A stretch of 64,000 nucleotides of DNA from Acidobacteriota bacterium (GTDB lineage: Bacteria; Acidobacteriota; Terriglobia; Bryobacterales; UBA6623), in assembly GCA_016125275.1 (NCBI GenBank), contig WGMB01000018.1, positions 186,001 through 250,000 of the forward strand. Direction: 5' to 3'. Below are positions 36,926 through 46,101 of this stretch, in pieces; within the stretch, counting starts at the first letter, position 1, and each line of letters starts with the position of its first letter. The translations under genes and the position numbers were made by a program. A model generated the notes under the pieces. It saw only the letters and a program-made list of their open reading frames with translations. It had not been told where the DNA came from and did no database searches.

Positions 36926-39900
36926 TCAAGGTGCCGCCGCGATCGACACGATCAGGCCCTTGTCGGGCTGGCCGTCCACGGTGAGCTCCAGGGCGATCGC
37001 CGAGCCGATCGGGGCGTCGGCCGGGACCAAAATGTTCGCCTGCGCCAGGCCGACGAAGCCGGGCGTCATACCGAGGAAGAGGACGGGCGCGTCCTTGTCG
37101 CCGATCTTGGCGGAGAACGGCAGCGAAGCGCGGGCCAGAGGCTCGGCGTCCGGTGAAGCGGCACCGGTGACCACCGAGGGGTCTGTGGCGCCGATGCCGG
37201 TGAGGTAGACGACGATGGCTTCGCCGCGCCGGGCAGGGCTGGAGGCGGCGTTGAGCGCGCCGTTCTGGTTCTGCACGATCGCTCGGCTGGGACCGCTGGC
37301 GTTGGGCTGCCGGAAGATGCCCGGGCGAGCCGCGGCGACCGGGATCTCGACCGGCACCGTGTAGCGTTCCCCGACCTTGGCGACCGCCTGTGTGTAGCCG
37401 CCGGGGAACAGGTCCACGGGGGCCTGGGCGTTGATCTGGCCGAGGCTCGCAAAGTACAACGGCGCGGGGCGGCCCCCGATCCAGACCTTGGCGTTCGACA
37501 GCGTGGTGGGCAGCGGGATCTGCTCGGCTGAGGCGCTGGTGGAAGCCAGCGAGCGACCGAACAGGCTCACGATCGAGCCCGGCGCAACGCCTTCTCCGCC
37601 GGCAAAGCTGGCCCCGTTGACCACGCCGTAGGGAGACAGCAAGGGCAGCGACGAACCTTCCACCGCGCCGACGATGCGGGCCTGGCCGCTGAGTGAGCCG
37701 GAGACGGCCGTCAGCACGATAGTGCCTTGCGTAGCCGCTCCCGACGGCGCCCAGGTGACGCCGTAGCGCCCGCCGCCGAGCGGCTTGAGGGGCAGGGCGG
37801 CGTCGCCGCTCTCGAAGGCGGCCAGGGCCGCCGCATTCTCCACCAAGCGGCCGCAGTCGTCATGCAGCATCGCCCGGATCTGCACGGCGCGGCCGGCCAA
37901 GGCGCGGAAGCCGAGATACGGCGACAGCGGCGTGACGGCGAGCTGCGTGGCGCGGCAGGCGCCGGGGCCGGGGGGCGGCACGATCAGGGTAACGAAGGCG
38001 GTCTCCACCAGCCCGTCCCCGTAGGTCACGCTCACTTGGCCGCGCCGCACGCCCGCGCTGAGGCCGGTGGTGTCGACGCTGACCTGGAACTCGGCGGTTC
38101 CGGCGGTGGTGGTGGTTCCCGCGTCCGGGGTGACGACCAGCCAGTCCGCGCCGTCTACTGTCGAGGCGCCGAGCTGGTAGGCGGTCTCGCCCGCCCGGTT
38201 ACGGCGGACTTCCACCGTCCGCTCCTGGGGCGATTCTCCGGCGGCGGCCACGAAGACCAGCCCGCCGGGCGTGATGCTGCGCCGCGTGGTCTGCGAGGCG
38301 GGCAAGACGCGCAGGGAGGCCGTGATCATGCGCGGCGACGAGCCGGCGCTGGGGCGCACCTCGACCAGAGCCTCATACTCGCCGGCGGCCAGCCCCGTGG
38401 TGTTCGGGGAAAGCTCGAAGGACTGCGGCTCCACCAGGCCGTTGGGGTTGCTGACGCCCGCGCTGGGGCTCAGGCCCAGCCAGTTGGGGCCGCTGATCTC
38501 CCGCGTCTGGACGCTCCAACTGCCTTGGCCGATCCCGCGGTTGACGACTCGCACGTCGATGTTGGGAGGCTGTGGGCCGCCTTCGGTGGTCTCCCAGAAG
38601 ACGCCGCTGAGGTCCGGCTCCAGGTTCGGGTCGCGCGATAACAAGACGAAGGCCACCGGCACGGTCACCGACTGCGAACCGGCGACGAGGCGGATGCGCC
38701 CATGGTAGACGCCCGCGGCCAGGGCGCTGGTGTTGGCGGCCACGCGCGCCATGGTGGGCGCTTCGCCTGCGGTGGGGCTGACGCTCAGCCAGTCGCCGCC
38801 GTTGTCGGTCTCCACGTGGGATTCCCAGTTGAGCTGGGGGCCGCCGAAGTTTTCGACCTGCAGCACCTGTTCGAGAACGGTCGCCGTTCCCGCCACCCCG
38901 CGGAATCGCACGTAGGGCGGCGTCGCGCCGAGCTGCGGGGGGTTGGACTGGACGGTCAGCGTGACCGGAACGCGGGCGGTCGCCACGGCCTGCTGCGGCT
39001 CTTCCGCGCTCAAGGGGAAGGGAACAGTGCCCTCCCGGCCTTTGATCTCGATCTCGGCCGAGAGAGTGTCCGCGCCGAGGTTGCGGGTGTCCACTTCCAC
39101 CACCAAGTGCCCGGGGATCTCGCCGCTCTCGGGGGTCACCTTCAGCCACGTGGCCTCCGGAGGGGTGACGGTGGCCGTGTAGCGGCCGGCGGCCAGGGGC
39201 GTGTTGACCAGGCTGATGATCCGCCGCATCTGAGACGGGATGTTGGAGTTGCCGATGAAGCTCAGCCGGGTGGGCAGGGTGAACAGTTGCGTCGGGGGGC
39301 CGACGGTGAGGCGCACGGGGATCAGGAACGGTGCGTCGAGCGACGTCGAGGTGACGATCAGGTTGCCCAGGAAGACGCCCTGCGGTAAGCCGCGGATGTC
39401 CGGCACCACCTCATGCAACACCGGGGACACGGTGGCGTCGCCCCGCAGCGGCCGAACGAACAGCCAGGCCTGGTCGCCGCGGATGTCATATTGCAGCGGA
39501 CCGCCACCCTCGTTGCGGATCGAAACAGTCTGGATGTCCGGGAAAGCTCCGTCCTGCGAGGCGGTAAATGACAGGGACGCCGGCGTGGCGGTGACCGCCG
39601 GACGGGAACCGACCACGAGCGTCACCGGTACGACAAAGGGGCTGTTGGACGCGTTGCCGGTGAACAGGACCTGCGCGCTGTACGTGCCTTGGGCCAGGCC
39701 GGTGGTGCTGACCACGCTGACGTTGTGGGATTGCGAGTTGAAGCTCGCCGTGCCGCTGGCGGGCGTCACCTGCAGCCAGCCTTGCGGCCCGGACGCAGGG
39801 TAGTTCACGCCGACTTGGTAGTTGAGGATGCCGCCGCCGGAGTTGTCGAGCAGAATCTGCTTGGGTTGCGGCGTGACGCCCGCGGTGGAGACCGTGAACG

Positions 39901-40306
39901 ACAGGTTGGGCGGCGCCGCCGAGAAGCGCGGCTGCTGGCCGGCCGGGGCGACCTCGACCGTCACCGGGACGACCAGGATCTTGCCCGACGCGGGCAGCGT
40001 AATGCGAATGTTCGCGGTGCGGGAGCCCGCCGCCGTGAAGCGCGACGAATCGACGCGGACGGTGATCTCACCCGGCGTCGTGCCGTTGGTGGGCAGCAGG
40101 CTCAACCAATCGGGGTTGATGATGCTGACCTCCACCACGGCGGAAAACACTTCGCCCGCCGGGGAAGTTTCCACCAGGATCTTCTGTGCGGCCGGGGAAG
40201 GCTGCCCGACCTCCGCTTGAAAATTCAGCGATGACGGCGTCGCCGTGAGGGTTTGGGCGGCCATCGGAAGGGCCGCTGCAAGGATCAATCCACAAAGTCG
40301 CAGCAT
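36926..40306 (-). CDS. Exported BACON-repeat protein with Solibacter C-terminal (TIGR03437-type) domain
   Basis: Secreted 1126-residue protein. ATG 40306 has AGGA seven bases upstream and opens a signal peptide (LRLCGLILAAALPMAAQ). About eight to nine repeated beta-sandwich units of the BACON type follow, each with variants of 'WLxVxPxxG...xGLxAGxYxGxI' (for example GPQGWLQVTPASGTASFNSQ and NTTGLAAGEYEALVEV). The last 230 residues are the TIGR03437-type domain: NGASFAGGEGVAPGSIVSLFG, LPTTLSNAKVWIGG, LGQINAQAPVDL. BACON domains are usually carbohydrate- or mucin-associated. No enzymatic domain is seen, so adhesion or surface display is likely. Confidence 0.88.
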   Translation of the reverse strand: MLRLCGLILAAALPMAAQTLTATPSSLNFQAEVGQPSPAAQKILVETSPAGEVFSAVVEVSIINPDWLSLLPTNGTTPGEITVRVDSSRFTAAGSRTANIRITLPASGKILVVPVTVEVAPAGQQPRFSAAPPNLSFTVSTAGVTPQPKQILLDNSGGGILNYQVGVNYPASGPQGWLQVTPASGTASFNSQSHNVSVVSTTGLAQGTYSAQVLFTGNASNSPFVVPVTLVVGSRPAVTATPASLSFTASQDGAFPDIQTVSIRNEGGGPLQYDIRGDQAWLFVRPLRGDATVSPVLHEVVPDIRGLPQGVFLGNLIVTSTSLDAPFLIPVRLTVGPPTQLFTLPTRLSFIGNSNIPSQMRRIISLVNTPLAAGRYTATVTPPEATWLKVTPESGEIPGHLVVEVDTRNLGADTLSAEIEIKGREGTVPFPLSAEEPQQAVATARVPVTLTVQSNPPQLGATPPYVRFRGVAGTATVLEQVLQVENFGGPQLNWESHVETDNGGDWLSVSPTAGEAPTMARVAANTSALAAGVYHGRIRLVAGSQSVTVPVAFVLLSRDPNLEPDLSGVFWETTEGGPQPPNIDVRVVNRGIGQGSWSVQTREISGPNWLGLSPSAGVSNPNGLVEPQSFELSPNTTGLAAGEYEALVEVRPSAGSSPRMITASLRVLPASQTTRRSITPGGLVFVAAAGESPQERTVEVRRNRAGETAYQLGASTVDGADWLVVTPDAGTTTTAGTAEFQVSVDTTGLSAGVRRGQVSVTYGDGLVETAFVTLIVPPPGPGACRATQLAVTPLSPYLGFRALAGRAVQIRAMLHDDCGRLVENAAALAAFESGDAALPLKPLGGGRYGVTWAPSGAATQGTIVLTAVSGSLSGQARIVGAVEGSSLPLLSPYGVVNGASFAGGEGVAPGSIVSLFGRSLASTSASAEQIPLPTTLSNAKVWIGGRPAPLYFASLGQINAQAPVDLFPGGYTQAVAKVGERYTVPVEIPVAAARPGIFRQPNASGPSRAIVQNQNGALNAASSPARRGEAIVVYLTGIGATDPSVVTGAASPDAEPLARASLPFSAKIGDKDAPVLFLGMTPGFVGLAQANILVPADAPIGSAIALELTVDGQPDKGLIVSIAAAP

Positions 40307-40385
40307 TCGCAAGTCCTCATATGATAAGCCAGCCTTTCCGGAGCAACCCCGGATAAAAAGAGCTGAGGGAAGCGCCGGGATGCTG

Positions 40386-40394
40386 TGATACACT
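40386..40394 (+). promoter_or_regulatory. Possible extended -10 (TGATACACT) before the HGSNAT-like gene
   Basis: TGTGATACACT ends at 40394, 31 bases before the start codon, and fits an extended -10. No -35 at the standard distance. The same GATACACT occurs before the RRM gene and, on the minus strand, before the secreted protease gene. Confidence 0.4.
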
Positions 40395-40425
40395 CCCGCT
40401 CGAACCGTCCGCAGGAGCTCCCGCC

Positions 40426-41547
40426 ATGCCCAAGGTCGCCGACCGCCCCACGAAATTCCGCCAAGTGCCGGTGGAGCCGGCGGCAGGCGACCGCTCCACG
40501 CAGCCGGAACGGCTCGTCTCCCTGGACGCCTTTCGGGGCTTCATCATGACCGCCTTGGCGGCGCACGGCTTCGGCCTGCGCACGCTGGCCGACGATCCCA
40601 ATCTGGGTTGGCTGGGCAGGCAGTTCGAGCACGTTCCCTGGGAGGGGATGGTGTTCTGGGACCTGATCCAGCCGGCGTTCATGTTCATGGTGGGGCTGGC
40701 GATGCCGTACGCCTTCAGGGCGCGCGAGCGGCGCTACGGCCCGGGAGCCGTGCTGCCGCACGTGGCTTGGCGGGCTCTGATGCTGATCCTGATCAGCCAG
40801 ATCATCATGTCGATCTCCGGCGGAGAGCTGGAGTTTCAGTTGATCAACGTGTTGGCGCAGATCGGGTTCACCTACTTCCTGTGCTACCTGATTCTGCAAT
40901 TGCCGTTCCGCGGACAGGTGGCGGCCGCCGCGCTGATCCTGGCGGGCCACACCGCACTGTTCCACCTGTTTCCGGGCTCGGACGGCGCTTGGTCCCAGGC
41001 GGACAACGTGGGCGCCCGGATCGACCGCTTCTTCGGCCTGCAATACAGCGGCTACTACGTCACCATCAACTTCATTTCGAGCACCGTGACGACCCTGGCC
41101 GGAGCCTGGTGCGGGGCCTTGATGCTGGAAAAAGCGAGCCATGCCCGGCGCATGAAAACGCTGGCCGTCGCAGCCGCGGCGAGCTCGGCCGGCGGCTACC
41201 TGCTGAGTCTTTTAAACCCGATGGTGAAGCGTTTGTGGACAGCCTCGTTCACGCTGGCGAGCCTGGGCTGCGTGATCTTTCTGCTGCTGGGCTTCTACTG
41301 GCTGGTCGAGGTGCGGGGGATGCGCAAGCTGACCTTCCCGTTGGTGGTCGTGGGCATGAACTCGATCTTCATCTACTGTCTGAACATCCTGCTGTGGGGC
41401 TGGTTCGACCGCGCGGTGGGCGTGTTCACCGGCGGTTTCGAAGCGTTCGGGGCGGCTGCGCCCATTTTGCAAGCCACGGCCGTGTTCGCGGCGCTGTGGT
41501 GGGTCTGCTACTGGCTGTACCAGCGCAAGATCTTTCTCAAGGTCTAG
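40426..41547 (+). CDS. HGSNAT-like (DUF5009-type) multi-pass membrane acyltransferase
   Basis: Integral membrane protein of 373 residues with about ten hydrophobic segments. The N-terminal signature RLVSLDAFRGFIMTALAAHG is that of the heparan-alpha-glucosaminide N-acetyltransferase/DUF5009 group, which moves an acetyl group across a membrane onto a sugar amine. Other landmarks are WDLIQPAFMFMVGLAMPYAF and WEVHG-free loops between helices. The natural acceptor in bacteria is unknown; envelope glycan modification is plausible. AGGAG lies eight bases before ATG 40426. The 3' end overlaps the convergent serine hydrolase by four bases. Confidence 0.85.
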   Translation: MPKVADRPTKFRQVPVEPAAGDRSTQPERLVSLDAFRGFIMTALAAHGFGLRTLADDPNLGWLGRQFEHVPWEGMVFWDLIQPAFMFMVGLAMPYAFRARERRYGPGAVLPHVAWRALMLILISQIIMSISGGELEFQLINVLAQIGFTYFLCYLILQLPFRGQVAAAALILAGHTALFHLFPGSDGAWSQADNVGARIDRFFGLQYSGYYVTINFISSTVTTLAGAWCGALMLEKASHARRMKTLAVAAAASSAGGYLLSLLNPMVKRLWTASFTLASLGCVIFLLLGFYWLVEVRGMRKLTFPLVVVGMNSIFIYCLNILLWGWFDRAVGVFTGGFEAFGAAAPILQATAVFAALWWVCYWLYQRKIFLKV

Positions 41548-42650
41548 GTGCTTCGGCCCGGGATGCGCGCTCGGCGCGGGAAGGCGTCACTGGCCGCGAT
41601 GGATTCGATGAGCGCCTCGGTGAGGGCGTAGATCCGGGAGTTCCGGCCGCCGCGGGAGTCGCTGTCGGTGGACGAGGTGGTCACTACGGTCAGCTCGAGG
41701 TCAGGGACCACGAAGATGAACTGTCCGCCGTAGCCCCAGGCATAGCCCACATCGCGTCCGGCGAGACGGCGAATCCACCAACCGTAACCGTAGAGGCGCC
41801 CACTGCGGTCGGAGCGCCCGCGCGGGATGAAGGTCCGGTCCACCCAGTCCTGAGAGAGGACGCGCTCGCCGTCCGCGGTGACGCCGCCGCGGCGGTAGAG
41901 CTCGCCGAAGGTCAGCATTTGGCGGGGCGTCATCGCCATGTCGTTGCCGCCGAAGTAGTAGCCCTCGGGGTCGCGCGGCCATTGCGCGAGCTCAAAGCCC
42001 AGAGGCTCGGCCAGGTTCCGCTGCCCGAAGCTCCAGACGCTTTCCCCTGCAGCCTTGGTCAGCAGAGCGGCGAGCAGGTGGGTGCTGCCGGTGGAGTAGT
42101 CCATTGCTTCTCCGGGCGGATGCAACAAGGGCCGCTGCAGGGCGTAGCCGACCCAGCTCGGGCTCGACACCCAGGCCCCGTAGTTGCGTCCGCTGGTGCG
42201 CTCCAGCCCGGATCGCATGGTCAGCAGGTGTTCCACGGTGATGTCTCGCTTGCGCGGGTCGGAGTCTTGGAGCACGCGGGGGAAGTAGCGGACGATCGGG
42301 GTCTGCACGCCGGGGATCACTCCCTGTTCGACGGCGATGCCGATCAAGGCGGACAAGACGCTCTTGGAGGCTGACTTGATGTTGTGCGGGCGAGAGGATC
42401 GGTAGCCCTCGAAGTACTCCTCGACCACGAGCCGGCCGCGAAAGCTCGCCAGGAACCCGTGCAAACCGTTGATTCCGGCGGCTGTGTCGGCGGCGGCGCG
42501 CAAGGCTTCGTCGAGCGCAGGACGGGGGCCTTCGAAGGCGATCTCGGGCTCTGGCGGGCCGGCCGGGGTCGCAAGCAACACGAGCAGCGCCGGCAAGACC
42601 AGCCGGCGACCCGACCGCAGAACCGCCAACTGCCGCTCCCCCCTCGACAC
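41544..42650 (-). CDS. Serine hydrolase, class C beta-lactamase/penicillin-binding-like
   Basis: Exported 368-residue serine hydrolase of the beta-lactamase-related (family XII esterase/DD-peptidase) group. The start is GTG 42650. The N-terminus is hydrophobic (RLVLPALLVLLATPAG). The catalytic S-x-x-K is S93-A-S-K96 in HNIKSASKSVLSALIG; the second motif is the tyrosine in MDYSTGSTH; the third region is GYAWGYGGQFIFVVP. It is more likely an esterase or peptidase than a drug-inactivating enzyme, since relatives rarely hydrolyse beta-lactams; sequence alone cannot decide. Confidence 0.87.
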   Translation of the reverse strand: MSRGERQLAVLRSGRRLVLPALLVLLATPAGPPEPEIAFEGPRPALDEALRAAADTAAGINGLHGFLASFRGRLVVEEYFEGYRSSRPHNIKSASKSVLSALIGIAVEQGVIPGVQTPIVRYFPRVLQDSDPRKRDITVEHLLTMRSGLERTSGRNYGAWVSSPSWVGYALQRPLLHPPGEAMDYSTGSTHLLAALLTKAAGESVWSFGQRNLAEPLGFELAQWPRDPEGYYFGGNDMAMTPRQMLTFGELYRRGGVTADGERVLSQDWVDRTFIPRGRSDRSGRLYGYGWWIRRLAGRDVGYAWGYGGQFIFVVPDLELTVVTTSSTDSDSRGGRNSRIYALTEALIESIAASDAFPRRARIPGRST

Positions 42651-42831
42651 TTGCTGGACATCGTAGCGGGCCGGGCTTCGCCGGTACCAGCGGCGGAGCG
42701 GAGCCGCCGGCGGCTCTGGGCGGTTCCCCCTACCGAGGCCTGAGGAGTTTTCCCAAGGGCTTACCGGGCGTTCCCGAAGCGCGATCCCTGGGACGCCCGG
42801 CGTATAACTGCGTACGGAGGGGTTTCGCTAG

Positions 42832-43200
42832 ATGCCCGCGAAGACGATTCTTTGCGTCGACGACAGCCCGACGCAACTGCTGGCCATGACCCAGGCCCTG
42901 GTGAACCTGGGCCACCGCGTGGTGACGGCCGGCGACGGCGACGAGGCTTTGCGGCAGGTGGCCGAGAGCGGCCCGGACCTGGTCCTGCTGGACGTGGTGC
43001 TGCCGAAAAAGAACGGCTTCCAGGTTTGCCGGCAGATCAAGAACGCCGTCGGCACCCGCAACATCAAGGTCGTGCTGGTGACCTCCAAGGATCAGCAGTC
43101 GGACCGCTTTTGGGGGCTCAAGCAGGGCGCGGACGACTACGTGACCAAGCCCGTGGACCCCGAAACTCTCGCGGAGCTGGTGGCGAGGCAGTTGGAGTAG
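42832..43200 (+). CDS. Single-domain response regulator (PilG/PilH-like)
   Basis: CheY-type receiver of 122 residues with no output domain. Acidic pocket D10/D11, phosphorylation site D54 in LVLLDVVLPKKNG, switch residues in VVLVTSK, and the conserved lysine in DDYVTKPVD. GGAGG lies nine bases before ATG 42832. It opens a five-gene chemosensory operon and would take phosphate from the CheA hybrid at 46102. The short PilG/PilH-like form and operon partners suggest control of type IV pili or twitching rather than flagella. Possible -10 TATAAC at 42803-42808. Confidence 0.92.
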   Translation: MPAKTILCVDDSPTQLLAMTQALVNLGHRVVTAGDGDEALRQVAESGPDLVLLDVVLPKKNGFQVCRQIKNAVGTRNIKVVLVTSKDQQSDRFWGLKQGADDYVTKPVDPETLAELVARQLE

Positions 43201-43206
43201 AAGCCG

Positions 43207-43908
43207 ATGGAGGCTGACGAGCACGCCCTTCCGCCGGATGAGCTGGACTTGGCCGACGGCCTCGAGGACGCTTCGTGGGCGGCTGCGCTGGAGAGCTTGG
43301 CGGAGGAGCTCGACGATCCGCCGCCTCCGGCGCCCGAGCCCGCCGTGAACCCCGAGCCGCTCGCCCACGGCGACCCGCTGGGCGACCTGATCGGCGCAAT
43401 CGACGCGGCCATCGCGGCGGACCGGCCCGAGGCGCGCCAGGTCGGCGGCCTGCCGTTGCAGGTCTTGCGCGGCTACGTCGTCTTCGCGCTGGCCGGCGAG
43501 CGCTACGCGGCGCCGCTGGACAGGGTGGTGGAGCTTGATCGGGTGACGGCGCTGACCCCGGTGCCGAACACCCCGGGCTTCATGCTCGGCGTGACGAATG
43601 TGCGGGGCCGCATCATCCCGGCGGTGGAGCTGCGGCAGTTGTTCGGGTTGCCGTCGTCGCCGCGGCCCGAGGCCGGCCGGATGATGCAGTTGCGGGGGCC
43701 GTCGGAGAGTTGGATCGCCGGGGCCGTGGTGGACGACCTGCACGGCATCAGGGCCTTTGACGAGGGGGACATGCTGCGCGCCGATGCGCTGGACGACTCG
43801 GTGTCGTCGCTGCTCGCCGGCGTGTACGAGGACGAAGGAGAGCTGCTGAAGGTGCTGGACGTGGACAGGCTCTTCAGCGGGGAGGCCATGCGCAGCCTCA
43901 GCGGTTAG
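43207..43908 (+). CDS. CheW-like coupling protein with acidic N-terminal extension
   Basis: Coupling protein of 233 residues. The first 85 residues are acidic and proline-rich (DELDLADGLEDASWAAALES, PPPPAPEP) and likely disordered; the CheW fold follows from about 88 (LRGYVVFALAGERYAAPLDRV) with the hallmark GVTNVRGRIIPAVELRQLFG. It should tether the CheA hybrid to the methyl-accepting protein. Starts seven bases after the response regulator stop. The long acidic head is unusual for CheW. Confidence 0.9.
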   Translation: MEADEHALPPDELDLADGLEDASWAAALESLAEELDDPPPPAPEPAVNPEPLAHGDPLGDLIGAIDAAIAADRPEARQVGGLPLQVLRGYVVFALAGERYAAPLDRVVELDRVTALTPVPNTPGFMLGVTNVRGRIIPAVELRQLFGLPSSPRPEAGRMMQLRGPSESWIAGAVVDDLHGIRAFDEGDMLRADALDDSVSSLLAGVYEDEGELLKVLDVDRLFSGEAMRSLSG

Positions 43909-43947
43909 AGCGGAGGAAGGACGGCTTGGCGGCAGGGGGCGAGACAC

Positions 43948-46083
43948 ATGCAGTTGTTGAGGAATTTGAGAATCAGCCACAAGCTGGCGCTGATCGTGGC
44001 CGTCATGGGCGTCCCGATCGCGGTGCTGGGCTACTTGTACGTCGGCGTCCTGGTCGCGCAGACCGAGGCCGTGCGGGAAGAGTTGGCCGGGCATGAGAGG
44101 CTGCGGCGGCTGCGCGATGTGGTGACGGCCGTCGCGTTGCACAGGGCCGCTGCTGAGGACGGCAATGCGGGTGCGTTGGCGGAAGCCGCCGCGCGCGCCG
44201 ACGCAGCCATCCAGAAAGTCGATGCCGCCGACCGGTCGCTGCAAGTGGACCCTCGCTGGGTTCGCTTCCGGACCGACTGGGCGCAGTTGGCGCAGCAGGG
44301 CGGGGCGGGAACCGATGCGGACGGAGCGAATCGGCACGCCGTGTTGGCGTCGAACCTGAACTCGCTGCTGGCTCGCGTCGGCGAGGATTCCAAGCTGCTG
44401 ATGGACCCTGACATCGACGCGCACTTCCTCTCTTCGGCGACGCTGGAAGCCTTGCCGGCCTGGCTGGCCGAGTTGGCGGAGCTGCGAGGGAGCGCCAGAC
44501 TGGCGGCCGACGCCGAGCCGGCGCAGGTGGACTCCTACCGTCAGACGATGAGCGTGTTGCTCGCCGATCTCGACCGCGAGCTGCGGGACATCGAACGCGG
44601 CGTGGACGCTCTGGGTACGCGCAACCCCGCGCTGAGCCAGAGCCTCTCGCAGCCGCTGGAGCGGACCCGGGACGCACTCGCGGCGCTGGGCGACCAGGTG
44701 CGGGCACGGACCGAGGAGGCCGGTCCCGTGCTGACCGCCGCCGACGCCGTGCGGCAGGCAGCGCTGTCCCTCTATGACGCCGCGCTGGCCGGGCTGGGCG
44801 CGGAGCTGAGCGAGCGGCTGGACCGGCTCGAGCGCGACCGGATTCTGCAGTTCCTGCTGGTGATCTTCGTGCTCGCTCTGGCCGTCCTGCTGGTGATGTA
44901 CTCCAACCGCGTGATCACGGGCCAGATTTGGGAGATCAACCGCTTGGTGCGCCAGATCTCGATCGGCGACTTGGCCGCCCGGGCCCGCGTGACGAGCCAG
45001 GACGAGTTGGGGCGGATGACCGAATCGCTGAACGCGATGCTGGACGACACGCTGGCGAAGGTGCAGTCCTCGGAAGAGCGCGACCGCATCCAGAACAGCA
45101 TTCAGAAGCTGCTGGAGGACATCTCCGGCGTGGCCGAAGGCGACCTGACGAAGGAAGCCGAGGTGACGGCCGAGGTGACCGGGGCGATCGCGGATTCGTT
45201 CAACTACATGATCGTGGAGCTGCGCGGCATCATCGCGCAGGTGCAGAACACGACGTTGCAGGTGAGCGTGGCGGCCAGCCAGATTCAGGAGTCGGCCGAG
45301 CGGCTGGCCCAGGGTTCGGAGCACCAGAGCGCGCAGATCGTAGACACCTCGGCGGCGGTGGAGGAGATGGCCGGGTCGATTCGGCAGGTATCGGCCACGG
45401 CTCTCTCGGCGGCTAAGGTCGCGCAGAACGCTCTGGAAAACTCCCGACGCGGCGCCGAAGCCGTATCTAAAACAGTGGACGGCATGAACGCCATCCGGGG
45501 GCAGGTGCAGGAGACGGCCAAGCGCATCAAGCGGCTCGGCGAGAGCTCGCAGGAGGTCGGCGAGATCGTGGAGCTGATCGGCGACATCGCCGACCGAACC
45601 AGCATCCTGGCCCTGAACGCCTCGATTCAGGCGGCGATGGCCGGCGACGCCGGGCGCGGCTTCGCGGTCGTCGCGCAGGAGGTGGAGGGCTTGGCCGAGC
45701 GCGCCACGGAATCGACTAAACGCATTGCCGGCCTGATTCGCTCGATCCAGGACGACATGAACGCAGCCGTGCGAGCGATGGAGGACACCACGCGCGAGGT
45801 GGTCGGCGGCTCGACGCTGGCCAACGAGGCGGGCGACACGCTGGAGCGCATCGAGACCGTTTCGGGCCAGCTCGAGCAACTGATTCGCTCCATCTCGGAG
45901 GCCTCCACGCACCAGGCGGCGGGCTCGGACAGTGTGGCGAGCGCCATGGGCGAGATCTCGCAAGGCACGCTCCAGACGGCGGACGGCGCCCGCCAGGCGG
46001 CCGGCAGCATCCGAGACCTGGCCGTGCTGGCCGACGAGCTGCGCAAGTCGGTGAGCCGCTTCAAGATTCCGGCGCGGGCCTGA
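43948..46083 (+). CDS. Methyl-accepting chemotaxis protein (PilJ-like)
   Basis: Chemoreceptor of 711 residues. First membrane helix about 12-34 ([24 protein letters not shown], in part), an extracytoplasmic sensor of about 260 residues, second membrane helix about 298-320 ([16 protein letters not shown]), then two HAMP-like segments ([17 protein letters not shown] and [16 protein letters not shown]) and a signalling coiled coil whose tip reads [37 protein letters not shown]. The [12 protein letters not shown] tip resembles PilJ. The sensor domain resembles nothing I recognise. No cheR or cheB lies in the cluster, so adaptation, if any, uses enzymes encoded elsewhere. Confidence 0.93.
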   Translation: MQLLRNLRISHKLALIVAVMGVPIAVLGYLYVGVLVAQTEAVREELAGHERLRRLRDVVTAVALHRAAAEDGNAGALAEAAARADAAIQKVDAADRSLQVDPRWVRFRTDWAQLAQQGGAGTDADGANRHAVLASNLNSLLARVGEDSKLLMDPDIDAHFLSSATLEALPAWLAELAELRGSARLAADAEPAQVDSYRQTMSVLLADLDRELRDIERGVDALGTRNPALSQSLSQPLERTRDALAALGDQVRARTEEAGPVLTAADAVRQAALSLYDAALAGLGAELSERLDRLERDRILQFLLVIFVLALAVLLVMYSNRVITGQIWEINRLVRQISIGDLAARARVTSQDELGRMTESLNAMLDDTLAKVQSSEERDRIQNSIQKLLEDISGVAEGDLTKEAEVTAEVTGAIADSFNYMIVELRGIIAQVQNTTLQVSVAASQIQESAERLAQGSEHQSAQIVDTSAAVEEMAGSIRQVSATALSAAKVAQNALENSRRGAEAVSKTVDGMNAIRGQVQETAKRIKRLGESSQEVGEIVELIGDIADRTSILALNASIQAAMAGDAGRGFAVVAQEVEGLAERATESTKRIAGLIRSIQDDMNAAVRAMEDTTREVVGGSTLANEAGDTLERIETVSGQLEQLIRSISEASTHQAAGSDSVASAMGEISQGTLQTADGARQAAGSIRDLAVLADELRKSVSRFKIPARA

Positions 46084-46101
46084 GGGCCGCGGGGACGGTT
46101 G

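Noticed and set aside
41544-42650. Serine hydrolase as an antibiotic-resistance beta-lactamase
   Set aside because: Only the general fold motifs (SxxK, Tyr) are present; most relatives are esterases or peptidases and nothing here indicates drug hydrolysis.
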